6,767 bases of DNA from Lachnospiraceae bacterium (GCA_017958935.1 JAGDBR010000203.1:1-6767); one strand, 5' to 3'; shown: positions 1-6,144, numbered from the stretch's first letter. Notes: generated from the letters alone by a model not told the origin. Made by a program: numbers and translations.

Positions 1-92
1 ATCAGCGACGGGAATGCATGGAGCTTGGTAAAGATGATCAGGAAAAGCATGACCACGATACCGATCGCCATTGCCAATACAGGATTAAGCAT
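1..92 (-). CDS. GntP-family sugar-acid permease, N-terminal fragment (partial)
   Basis: The gene starts with ATG at 92 on the minus strand and runs off the left edge, so only about 30 residues are visible (start MLNPVLAMAIGIVVMLFLII). An AAGGAGGA ribosome site at 98-105 sits 5 bases upstream, which supports the start. The visible peptide is one hydrophobic helix (about residues 5-21) followed by F-T-K-L-H-A-F-P-S-L. This 'helix then K-x-H-A-F/P' pattern is what I recall for the first helix of GntP/gluconate:H+ symporter permeases. Family members have about 12 helices and import gluconate and other sugar or hydroxy acids. It is the third gene of the operon with the LarA-SAF fusion and dehydratase, so it probably imports their substrate. 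With so little sequence, another anion permease family remains possible. Confidence 0.62.
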   Translation of the reverse strand, partial: MLNPVLAMAIGIVVMLFLIIFTKLHAFPSL

Positions 93-97
93 AATTT

Positions 98-155
98 TCC
101 TCCTTACTTTAATGCTTTAATCTCTTCTATGTCCACGCCTTTCGGCGTTAAGACC
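98..155 (-). other. Intercistronic gap with small GAAA-loop hairpin and ribosome site
   Basis: This spacer of about 60 bases separates the dehydratase stop from the permease start. On the minus strand it holds ACGCC-GAAA-GGCGT (135-148), a 5-bp stem closed by a GNRA-type tetraloop, then the permease ribosome site at 98-105. No T-run follows the hairpin, so it is not an intrinsic terminator. A role in transcript processing or stability, uncoupling enzyme from permease expression, is an inference. Confidence 0.4.
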
Positions 156-1334
156 TCAGATGACAGGGCAGAGACAGAAGATGTCCATGGACCCGTAGTA
201 GCCCAGGGCTTCATTGTTCGTCATCCGGCCGTTGAGGACCTCGATCAGCAGTTCGAAGGCTTCCTCGCCGACTTCCTCGATCGTCGCTTCGCCGGCAATG
301 ATCCGGCCCGCGTTCAGGTCCATGTCGTGCTTCATGTGCTCGAAGGTGTTCGGGTTGCCGCAGATCTTGATGACCGGCATCGACGGGAAGCCCTGCGGGG
401 CGCCGTGCCCTGTCGAGAACATCATGACCTGTGCGCCGGTCGCGGCCATGCCGGTCAGGATCTCGGGCTCTCTGCCCGGCGAATCCTTGATCCAGAGGCC
501 TTTCTTGCCGTCCGCCCTGTCGCAGTACTCCAGCACGCCCTGGATGGGGCGGTGGCCGGACTTCACGATCGCACCGAGACTCTTCTCCTCGATGGAGCTT
601 AAGCCGCCCGCGATGTTGCCGGGGGTCGGCTGGCCGCCGCGCATGTCTTCGCCGATGGCCATCGCGCGCTGTTCCATTTCGTTGACGATCTGGTAGATGC
701 GCTGTCCGACGGGGCCGTTCTCGCCGCCGACCGCACGCCGGGCGAGGATGTGCTCGCCGCCCAGGAATTCGGTCGTCTCGCCGAAGATGACGGTCGCGCC
801 GAGGTCGACGAGTTTGTCGGCCACGTAGCCGATGACGCAGTTGGAAGCCATGCCGCTCGTCGTGTCGGACGCGCCGCACTTGATCGCCATCGTGACCTCC
901 GAGATGTCGGCGGTGACGCGCTGCTGGCCGGAAATCTCCTTGACCATGCGCTGCGCGGCATCGATGCCGGCCTGGATCGCGCGGCTCGTGCCGCCGAGTT
1001 CCTGGATGCGGATGATCTCGCAGGGTTTTCCGGTCGCGCGGATCTCTTCGACGATGCGCTCATGGTCGGTGCCTTCGCAGCCGAGGCTGACGATCAGCGC
1101 CGCGCCCACGTTCGGGCTCTGGCCGAGGTTCGACAGCGTATCCGTCACGCGCTTTAAGTCCAGCGGGAGCTGGCAGCAGCCCTGGTGATGGAAGTAGCCG
1201 ATCGTGCCCTGGACCTGACGGACGATCGCCTGTCCGACGTCGTTCGCGCAGATGACGCTCGGGATGACCGCTACAAGGTTACGTGCGCCGATTTTTCCGT
1301 CGGGACGGCGATACCCCTGAAAAGTATAACCCAT
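156..1334 (-). CDS. UxaA/SuyB-family dehydratase (lyase) large subunit, lacking its own SAF domain
   Basis: This is a 392-residue cytoplasmic protein of the altronate/galactarate dehydratase C-terminal family (UxaA_C/GarD-like). The family carries out metal-dependent beta-elimination from 2-hydroxy acids. It opens with the family signature F-x-G-Y-R-R-x-D-G-x-x-G-x-R-N (5-19). Further recognisable blocks are H50-x-x-C53, LGCEGTDHE (84-92), KCGASDTTSG (152-161), GETTEFLGGEH (185-195), GGLSSIEEKSLG (243-254) and FSTGHGAPQG (306-315) followed by PVIKICGNP (320-328). E. coli UxaA is about 495 residues because it carries an N-terminal SAF domain. Here that domain is absent and sits on the C-terminus of the upstream protein. 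The SDTTSG and PVIK-CGNP blocks remind me more of sulfolactate sulfo-lyase large subunit SuyB than of UxaA, so altronate should not be assumed. The ATG at 1334 lies 12 bases after the upstream stop, with an ideal ribosome site, so the two products are probably made together. Confidence 0.85.
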   Translation of the reverse strand: MGYTFQGYRRPDGKIGARNLVAVIPSVICANDVGQAIVRQVQGTIGYFHHQGCCQLPLDLKRVTDTLSNLGQSPNVGAALIVSLGCEGTDHERIVEEIRATGKPCEIIRIQELGGTSRAIQAGIDAAQRMVKEISGQQRVTADISEVTMAIKCGASDTTSGMASNCVIGYVADKLVDLGATVIFGETTEFLGGEHILARRAVGGENGPVGQRIYQIVNEMEQRAMAIGEDMRGGQPTPGNIAGGLSSIEEKSLGAIVKSGHRPIQGVLEYCDRADGKKGLWIKDSPGREPEILTGMAATGAQVMMFSTGHGAPQGFPSMPVIKICGNPNTFEHMKHDMDLNAGRIIAGEATIEEVGEEAFELLIEVLNGRMTNNEALGYYGSMDIFCLCPVI

Positions 1335-1340
1335 GGTCAG

Positions 1341-1349
1341 TCCTCCTTA
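1341..1349 (-). promoter_or_regulatory. Ribosome site overlapping the upstream stop codon
   Basis: On the minus strand the stop codon TAA of the LarA-SAF gene is the first part of the ribosome site TAAGGAGGA, followed 6 bases later by the ATG of the dehydratase large subunit. This arrangement favours re-initiation by terminating ribosomes and so near-stoichiometric synthesis of the two products. Coupling is inferred from geometry. Confidence 0.7.
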
Positions 1350-2954
1350 CAGATCGCCTCTGCCGCGGAGCGCCTTCATATTGTGTACGTGGACGTAATC
1401 GCCCTTTTTGATGTCGACGTCGGCCTGGCCGATCGACTCGCCGTACTTCATGATGTGCTCGCCCGCAGCGATGTCGGTGACCGCGATCTTGTGTCCGTAC
1501 GGGATGTCCGAATGGACGGTGATCAGGTCTTTGTTGCCTTTTTTGTCCTGGACCTCGACTTCGGTGCCGGCGGTGACGTCGTTCGCGAAGATCGTGGCCA
1601 CATTGTCCAGGTCATCCACGCGGAGCGCAAGCTTGCGTTCCTTCTGCGGCGCTTCCTTCTCTTCGGGCGCTGCGGTCTCTTCCTTCACGGCCAGGACCGA
1701 GACGCCGTCCGGGATGACGACGACCTGCGCGTCCTTCCCCATCATTTCGTAAGCCATCGCAAGGGCTTCGTCCGGGGTGGAAGCGGGGATCATGTTCGCC
1801 TTGCGGACGAGGTCATGATCGAGGTAGGTCGTGACGAGGATCACGCGGTGCTTTTTCAGGATGCGGGAGTAGATCTGCGCGCACCACTGCTCGGAGATGC
1901 TCTCCTTCGGCGGGATTTTCGACAGGTAGCTGTCGATCTCGTCGATGGTGCCCATGACGATCAGTTTTTCAAAGTGCGTGCCGCCCATGCCGTCCACGCA
2001 GCTGCAGCACATGATGATGACGCCGCCGTCCTTGCAGCAGGCCTCGGCCGTCGCGACGGCCTTCGGGCTCTGGTACAGGTTCTGGTCCAGCGGGTAGCCG
2101 CCGTTCGAGGTCACGACGATGTCGCCGGTGATGCCCGGGCACTGCGCCAGCGAACGGACGAATTCGACGCCCTTCTCATGGGCTTCTTCCATGTCGCCCG
2201 CGAACGAGGCGATGACTTTTTTCTCCGAATTCAGCGCCACGTTCAGGATGAAGGCCAGGTGCACGGCACGCGCCGCGTAGACCATGTCTTCGTGGATCGG
2301 GTTGTGCTCCAGAACGCCGGTGGTGGAGAAGGGGCTCGCGATCGCCTTGTAGGAATGGTTCTCATTGACGGTCGCCGCGTTGCAGATGCCGGGCAGGACG
2401 CTCTTGCGTCCGCCGGAGAAGCCTGCGAAGAAATGCGGCTCAATGAAGCCTTCCGCGATCAGCAGGTCGCAGTCGAGCGCGGCCTTGTTCACCCAAAGCT
2501 CGGCGCCGGAGGGAAGGGTGCAGACGAATTCGTGCTGATCCTTCTCGAATGCCTTGTTGACGACGATCTTCTCGTTGTCGACGATCGCGTCGCCGAACAT
2601 CCGGCGCTGTTCCTCCTCCGTCGTCGGACGGTGAAGGCCGGTCGCGATCAGGATCGTGATGTCGGCGTCGGGGCTGCCCTCGCGGATCTCCTTCAAGAGG
2701 ATCGGCAGAGTCAGTTTGCTCGGGACGGCGCGGGTATGGTCGCTCGTGATGAGCGTGACCTTTTTCTTGCCGCGCGCCAGTTCGCGAAGTCTGGGCGATC
2801 CGATCGGATTCGCCAGGGATTCTTCCACCAGCTCCTTCTCGGTCTTTCCTGCGTTGAACTCGTCTGTTCCGGAGTAGATGACTGCTTTCAGATTTTCTTC
2901 CGCTACGTGCAGATCCAGGTGGGAGGTGTAGTAGGGAATCTGAATCGTTTTCAT
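1347..2954 (-). CDS. larA: Fusion protein: LarA-type nickel-pincer hydroxyacid racemase/epimerase + UxaA/SuyA-type SAF domain
   Basis: This 535-residue protein has two domains. Residues 1-424 are a full-length LarA domain (Lactiplantibacillus LarA is about 424 residues). Every active-site residue I recall from that enzyme is present with identical numbering: D72 and R75 in SDHTR, H108 in GLHRP, H174 in EPHFFAG, K184 (covalent site of the nickel-pincer nucleotide) in GGRKSVLPG, H200 in NENHS, and Q295 and K298 in YQSPK. The conserved Trp is at 357, one place off. LarA-family enzymes invert the alpha carbon of 2-hydroxy acids through hydride transfer to the cofactor. Known substrates include lactate, malate and gluconate. 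Residues about 425-440 are a charged Glu/Lys/Pro linker. Residues 441-535 match the N-terminal SAF domain of UxaA: DNVA, GTEV, GHKIAVTDI, KYG, and the terminal VHVHN. The gene symbol marks the family; lactate is not proven as substrate. Cofactor genes larB, larC and larE are not in the window. Confidence 0.88.
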   Translation of the reverse strand: MKTIQIPYYTSHLDLHVAEENLKAVIYSGTDEFNAGKTEKELVEESLANPIGSPRLRELARGKKKVTLITSDHTRAVPSKLTLPILLKEIREGSPDADITILIATGLHRPTTEEEQRRMFGDAIVDNEKIVVNKAFEKDQHEFVCTLPSGAELWVNKAALDCDLLIAEGFIEPHFFAGFSGGRKSVLPGICNAATVNENHSYKAIASPFSTTGVLEHNPIHEDMVYAARAVHLAFILNVALNSEKKVIASFAGDMEEAHEKGVEFVRSLAQCPGITGDIVVTSNGGYPLDQNLYQSPKAVATAEACCKDGGVIIMCCSCVDGMGGTHFEKLIVMGTIDEIDSYLSKIPPKESISEQWCAQIYSRILKKHRVILVTTYLDHDLVRKANMIPASTPDEALAMAYEMMGKDAQVVVIPDGVSVLAVKEETAAPEEKEAPQKERKLALRVDDLDNVATIFANDVTAGTEVEVQDKKGNKDLITVHSDIPYGHKIAVTDIAAGEHIMKYGESIGQADVDIKKGDYVHVHNMKALRGRGDL

Positions 2955-2965
2955 GTTCAGTTCGT

Positions 2966-2973
2966 CCTCCTTT
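2966..2973 (-). promoter_or_regulatory. Ribosome site that fixes the LarA-SAF start
   Basis: AAAGGAGG lies 11 bases upstream of the ATG at 2954, a slightly long spacing. An in-frame TTG at 2978 would add eight residues but would place this ribosome site inside the coding region. Starting at 2954 also gives the exact LarA residue numbering for all catalytic positions, so 2954 is preferred. Confidence 0.75.
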
Positions 2974-2984
2974 GACAAGAGTGT

Positions 2985-3025
2985 TGTATATTGTATACAT
3001 TACACCCATTTGCCCTTACAGTCAA
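2985..3025 (-). promoter_or_regulatory. Promoter of the larA-SAF operon with overlapping GntR/FCD-like operator
   Basis: On the minus strand, TTGACT (-35, 3020-3025) and TAATGT (-10, weak, 2997-3002) are separated by 17 bases, which puts the start of transcription near 2990. The plus-strand 12-mer ATTGTATACATT (2990-3001) is palindromic except for one mismatched pair. It differs by one base from ATTGTATACAAT, a pattern I associate with GntR regulators of the FCD subfamily. An overlapping second symmetry, TGTATA-TTG-TATACA (2985-2999), is a perfect 6-bp inverted repeat with a 3-base spacer. The site covers the -10 box and the start point, which is the expected position for a repressor. No regulator gene is in the window. 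Confidence 0.5.
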
Positions 3026-3031
3026 GGAAGA

Positions 3032-3049
3032 TTTCACAAAGTTTTCACA
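3032..3049 (-). repeat. Two TGTGAAA direct repeats, 11-base period, upstream of the -35 box
   Basis: On the minus strand TGTGAAA occurs twice (3043-3049 and 3032-3038) exactly 11 bases apart, about one helical turn. They lie roughly 42-59 bases upstream of the predicted transcription start of the larA-SAF operon. This is a classic activator position, but the repeats are short and A/T-rich, so chance is possible. They do not fit a catabolite (cre) consensus. Confidence 0.3.
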
Positions 3050-3081
3050 TTTTACAGGGCAGAACTGTAGCTATCTTGCAC

Positions 3082-3136
3082 AAAAAAAGCCTCACGGCCG
3101 GGCTGCGTGCGTTGACCGGCAGCCCGGCCGCAAGAC
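3082..3136 (-). terminator. Intrinsic terminator of the dehydrogenase-acyltransferase-DUF6320 operon
   Basis: On the minus strand, right after the DUF6320 stop, a perfect 12-bp stem (CGGCCGGGCTGC at 3119-3130 as read plus-strand complement, pairing with 3095-3106) closes a 12-base loop. The stem continues outward through six more pairs, three Watson-Crick and three G-U, to position 3089, where a run of seven U (3082-3088) begins. A GC-rich 18-bp stem running straight into a U-tract is a canonical rho-independent terminator. It insulates the upstream operon from the larA-SAF promoter, which starts about 60 bases further on. Confidence 0.88.
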
Positions 3137-3141
3137 CGGGA

Positions 3142-3849
3142 TCATATGAACATTTTCCGCCGGATCCATTCCCGGAACCGGGCGTTCCCGCCGAGGATCA
3201 GGACGGTCGCCCCGAGCACGAGGAGCGGGATCGTCGCGTACCAGGACCAGACCGGCAGGAAGCTCCCCGTCCGGTAGTGCGCGACAAGGATGTCGATGAA
3301 CGCTGGCAGCAGCCCGATCGCGAGGATCGACCAGCCGAGCTTTCCGACGCGGCCCATGCCTTTCCGCCGGATGATGAAGGACAGGATCAGCACGACGCCG
3401 CCGGAAAGGACGGTGACGGGCAGGGCGATCTGCTGGAACCATGACAGCCCGTCCGTTAAGGCTGCGATCAGCAGCAGGAGGAGCGCCACGGCCAGGATGT
3501 CGGCCAGTACGTAGACGTAGACCTTTCTCCCCGGATACAGGAGCGGCACGAGGACGATCGTGAAGAAACAGATCTCCGCGCCGAGCACGTAGAAGCTCCA
3601 CGTCATGTCGACGGAAGAGGAGAACAGGCTGATCAGCGCCGTCACGATGAAGGGGATCAGCAGCAGCCCGAAGATCAGGAAGATGATGAACTTCCGGTTC
3701 AGGCGGCTGCCCTGCGCCTCGGCCAGCCGGTCGAGGTTCATCGGCTCATGCTTGCTTTCGCGGTAAGGATCGATGACCTTCGTGTGGCAGAGCGGGCATT
3801 CTTTTTCATAATCGGCGAGTTCGACGCCGCAGCGTACGCAATAGGACAT
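3142..3849 (-). CDS. Zinc-ribbon membrane protein, DUF6320-like
   Basis: This 235-residue protein begins with a short zinc ribbon: C4-x-x-C7 and C18-x-x-C21 (MSYCVRCG ... CPLCHTKV). A hydrophilic stretch follows to about residue 53. Then come six predicted membrane helices, near 54-77, 84-105, 110-134, 137-160, 170-192 and 203-221, and a basic C-terminal tail (RFREWIRRKMF) that should lie in the cytoplasm. No signal peptide or catalytic motif is visible. The architecture matches what I recall as DUF6320, a family of unknown function that commonly sits beside a CoA-dependent alcohol-acetyltransferase-like gene, as here. Its ATG at 3849 lies one base after the acyltransferase stop (TGACATG), so translation is probably coupled and the products may work together, for example acylating a membrane or envelope substrate. 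That role is inference. It is the last gene before a strong terminator. Confidence 0.8.
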   Translation of the reverse strand: MSYCVRCGVELADYEKECPLCHTKVIDPYRESKHEPMNLDRLAEAQGSRLNRKFIIFLIFGLLLIPFIVTALISLFSSSVDMTWSFYVLGAEICFFTIVLVPLLYPGRKVYVYVLADILAVALLLLLIAALTDGLSWFQQIALPVTVLSGGVVLILSFIIRRKGMGRVGKLGWSILAIGLLPAFIDILVAHYRTGSFLPVWSWYATIPLLVLGATVLILGGNARFREWIRRKMFI

Positions 3850-3850
3850 G

Positions 3851-5122
3851 TCAGTCGCCTCCGTTGCTTTCGATGAAGACGTGGAGACCCATTTTCCGGA
3901 GCACCGTGAAGAAGAGGCGCTCGGTCTCGGTCTCCCGGATGTTGCGGGTGAAATTGATGACGGTCCGTCCGTTGCAGGACGCGACCGCGCAGCTGGTCAG
4001 CGGGGAAGCCGCCCTTCCCAGCATGAATTCGAAGCGCTCGACGTATTCGCCCATGCCTTCCGGCAGGTCCACGCAGCCGAGATTCGAGATCTGGGACGCG
4101 AAATACTTCTCGCCCTGGGAATGGTAAACGAGCCGCATGATCGGGTTCTTGATGAAGAGCGGGATCACGCGGATGACCGGGTTCCGCTCGTCCGCGACGT
4201 TCGCGGAGATGCGGGCCTGCAGCTCGCGCGCGTTCAGGTGGAGCGAGAGCGAATGGCTGACCTGGTGCAGGATCTCTTCGAAGGAATAGTGCCCGAGGCT
4301 GCCGTCGATGCCGGTGTTCACGTAAGAGGAAAAGTTCCTGAGCGTCCTGCTCGGCAGGAACCGGCGCAGGTTCAGCGGCACGGAGACCTTGACGAACTGC
4401 GCGCGCTTCCGTTTGCTCGGCTCGGCCTGCTGCTGTTCGTGGCAGGCGTACAGGAGCAGGGCGGAGAGGAAGGCCGTGACGGTGACGCCGTATTCGTGCG
4501 CCTTGTTCGTCAGATCGTCCGACGAGACCGTCCCGGAAATGATCATGAGCCGGTTCGCGCTCACGCGGGTCGACGGCACGCGGTAGGAGAACGCCTCCTT
4601 CCGGCCGATGATCGACCGCGTGGCATAGCGCTGGAAGCTGTCCTCGTATTCCTCCTCCTTCGGCGCCTCCGCGCAGGAGAAGACCTGCTTCGCCGGGGAA
4701 AAGTCTTTCCCGTACTTCAGCCGGAGGTATTCGTTGATCAGGGAGAGGAAAAAGACGGTGCCGCCCGTGCCGTCCGTGATCGTGTGGAAGAACTCGACGG
4801 CGACGCGGTTCTTGTAATACAGGAGCCGGTACAGGAAGCGCCGGTTCTCGAAGGCGGACAGCTTCTGCATCGGGTTGTAGGTGTCTTCGTGGATCGGCGG
4901 GGCGCCGTCCATGCGCTCCAGATAATACCAGAAAAGGCCGGGACGCAGACGGCAGGAAAAGACGGGAAACCGCTTCAGAGCGTTTTCCTGCGCCTTCTCG
5001 AGCACGCCGGGGTCGACGGCCTCGTTCAATGTGATACAGAGCCGGAACATGGCGGCCCAGCTCCGCGTCTGCGCAGCCGGGTAGATCTTCGCCGCATTGT
5101 CCAGCTTAAACCATTTCTGCAT
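3851..5122 (-). CDS. CoA-dependent acyltransferase, alcohol-acetyltransferase/condensation-domain superfamily
   Basis: This is a 423-residue soluble protein. The N-terminal block WFKLDNAAKIYPA and the segment FFHTITDGTGG (111-121) are typical of the AATase-like branch of the chloramphenicol acetyltransferase/condensation fold. H113-x-x-x-D117-G118 is the catalytic HxxxDG core. The first His of the fuller HHxxxDG motif is Phe112, which is common in this branch. The C-terminal INFTRNIRETETERLFF block and the closing IESNGGD also look family-typical. The reaction is presumably acyl transfer from acyl-CoA, or a carrier, to a hydroxyl or amino acceptor; the acceptor is unknown. ATG 5122 is preferred over an in-frame start at 5215, which would overlap the upstream gene by more than 60 bases and add a non-family-like leader. 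A modest GGGGA ribosome site lies about 10 bases upstream. The gap to the dehydrogenase is 31 bases and to DUF6320 one base, so the three form one operon. Confidence 0.82.
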   Translation of the reverse strand: MQKWFKLDNAAKIYPAAQTRSWAAMFRLCITLNEAVDPGVLEKAQENALKRFPVFSCRLRPGLFWYYLERMDGAPPIHEDTYNPMQKLSAFENRRFLYRLLYYKNRVAVEFFHTITDGTGGTVFFLSLINEYLRLKYGKDFSPAKQVFSCAEAPKEEEYEDSFQRYATRSIIGRKEAFSYRVPSTRVSANRLMIISGTVSSDDLTNKAHEYGVTVTAFLSALLLYACHEQQQAEPSKRKRAQFVKVSVPLNLRRFLPSRTLRNFSSYVNTGIDGSLGHYSFEEILHQVSHSLSLHLNARELQARISANVADERNPVIRVIPLFIKNPIMRLVYHSQGEKYFASQISNLGCVDLPEGMGEYVERFEFMLGRAASPLTSCAVASCNGRTVINFTRNIRETETERLFFTVLRKMGLHVFIESNGGD

Positions 5123-5153
5123 ACGAAAGCTTCCCCACTTCCGTCCGTAAAGT

Positions 5154-6119
5154 TCAGCGGTTGACGACGTTGACAGGGGCGCCGCCGAGATAAGCCTGCA
5201 GGTTCGCGACGGCAATGTCCATCAGGCGCTGCCGGGATTCCTTCGGCGCCCAGGAGATGTGCGGCGTGATCAGGCAGTTCTTCGCCTTCAGCAGGATGTT
5301 GTCCGGAAGGATCGGCTCGGTCGAGACGACGTCCAGGCCGGCGCCGGCGACCTTGCCGGACTCCAGCGCGTCATACAGGTCCTGCTCTACGATCAGCGGA
5401 CCGCGGGAGTTGTTCAGGATCATGACGCCGTCCTTCATCTTGGCGATGTTCTCTTTGCAGATGATGCCCTGGGTCGACGGGAAGAGCGGGCAGTGGAGCG
5501 AGATCACGTCGGACTGCGCCAGCAGCGCGTCGAGCTCCACGTACTGTGCGATCTCGCGGCCCGCGTCGCTTTCATAGGAATCATGCGCGAGCACGTTCAT
5601 GCCGAACGCCTTCGCGATGCGGCCGACGGCCTGACCGATGCGGCCGAAGCCGACGATGCCCATCGTCTTGCCGGCCAGCTCGATCAGCGGATAATCCCAG
5701 AAGCAGAAATCCGGGCAGGCGGACCAGCGGCCCTCGTACACGGCGTCGCTGTGGCGCTGCACGTGGTGGCAGAGCTCCAGGAGCAGGGCGAATGCGAACT
5801 GCGCGACCGCGGCGGTGCCGTAGGTCGGGATGTTCGTCACGACGATGCCCTTTTCGCGGCAGGTGTTCACGTCCACGACGTTGTAGCCGGTCGCGAGCAC
5901 GCCGACGTACTGCATCTTTTTGCAGCGGTCGAGCACGTATTTTGTCAGAGGGGTCTTGTTCGTGATGACGATCTCGGCATCGCCGATGCGCCGCGCGATC
6001 TCGTCCGGCTCGCCGACCGGCGTCCGGTCGTAGACCGTCAGTTCTCCCAATGCCTTAAAGCCGTCCCAGCTCAGATCGCCGGGGTTTTCCGTATAGCCGT
6101 CCAGGATAACGATTTTCAT
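5154..6119 (-). CDS. D-2-hydroxyacid dehydrogenase (glycerate dehydrogenase/hydroxypyruvate reductase type)
   Basis: This is a complete 321-residue NAD(P)-dependent D-isomer-specific 2-hydroxyacid dehydrogenase, the usual length for the family. The substrate-binding part includes LATGYNVVDV (75-84) and an N-I-P-x-Y-G-T-A-A-V-A-Q segment (96-107). The Rossmann motif G157-F-G-R-I-G162 is followed by D180 at the end of the second strand, which favours NADH over NADPH. The catalytic triad is R239 (NNSRGPL), E268 (DVVSTEP) and H287 (TPHISWAPKESR). The TGYNVVDV, DFCFWDYPL and H-I-x-W-A blocks resemble HprA-like glycerate dehydrogenases more than D-lactate dehydrogenase. The cytoplasmic reaction is probably reversible reduction of a 2-keto acid such as hydroxypyruvate or glyoxylate. 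ATG 6119 has AGAGGAGC at 6125-6132. It is the first gene of the middle operon and also lies in a neighbourhood rich in hydroxyacid enzymes; exact substrate is not determinable. Confidence 0.9.
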   Translation of the reverse strand: MKIVILDGYTENPGDLSWDGFKALGELTVYDRTPVGEPDEIARRIGDAEIVITNKTPLTKYVLDRCKKMQYVGVLATGYNVVDVNTCREKGIVVTNIPTYGTAAVAQFAFALLLELCHHVQRHSDAVYEGRWSACPDFCFWDYPLIELAGKTMGIVGFGRIGQAVGRIAKAFGMNVLAHDSYESDAGREIAQYVELDALLAQSDVISLHCPLFPSTQGIICKENIAKMKDGVMILNNSRGPLIVEQDLYDALESGKVAGAGLDVVSTEPILPDNILLKAKNCLITPHISWAPKESRQRLMDIAVANLQAYLGGAPVNVVNR

Positions 6120-6144
6120 GAGAAGCTCCTCTTTCAGAATGATG

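Noticed and set aside
18..602. 194-codon open frame on the plus strand across the permease/dehydratase junction
   Set aside because: It crosses the start region of the permease and the intergenic spacer on the wrong strand and shows no family similarity.
1185..2975. 596-codon open frame on the plus strand, antisense to larA-SAF and the 5' end of the dehydratase gene
   Set aside because: It is a shadow of GC-rich coding on the other strand: it is rich in Asp, Val, Arg and Ala, has no recognisable domain, lacks a good ribosome site, and lies over frames with full catalytic motifs.
2955..2978. Upstream in-frame TTG start for the LarA-SAF protein
   Set aside because: It would bury the ribosome site within the coding sequence and shift the LarA residue numbering. 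ATG 2954 fits both.
3848..5164. 438-codon open frame on the plus strand opposite the acyltransferase
   Set aside because: It is antisense to a clearly recognisable gene, has a low-complexity Arg/Glu/Val composition and no family features.
5123..5215. Upstream in-frame start for the acyltransferase
   Set aside because: It would overlap the dehydrogenase end by more than 60 bases, and the extra 31 residues do not look like the family's N-terminus, which begins at MQKWFKLDNA.
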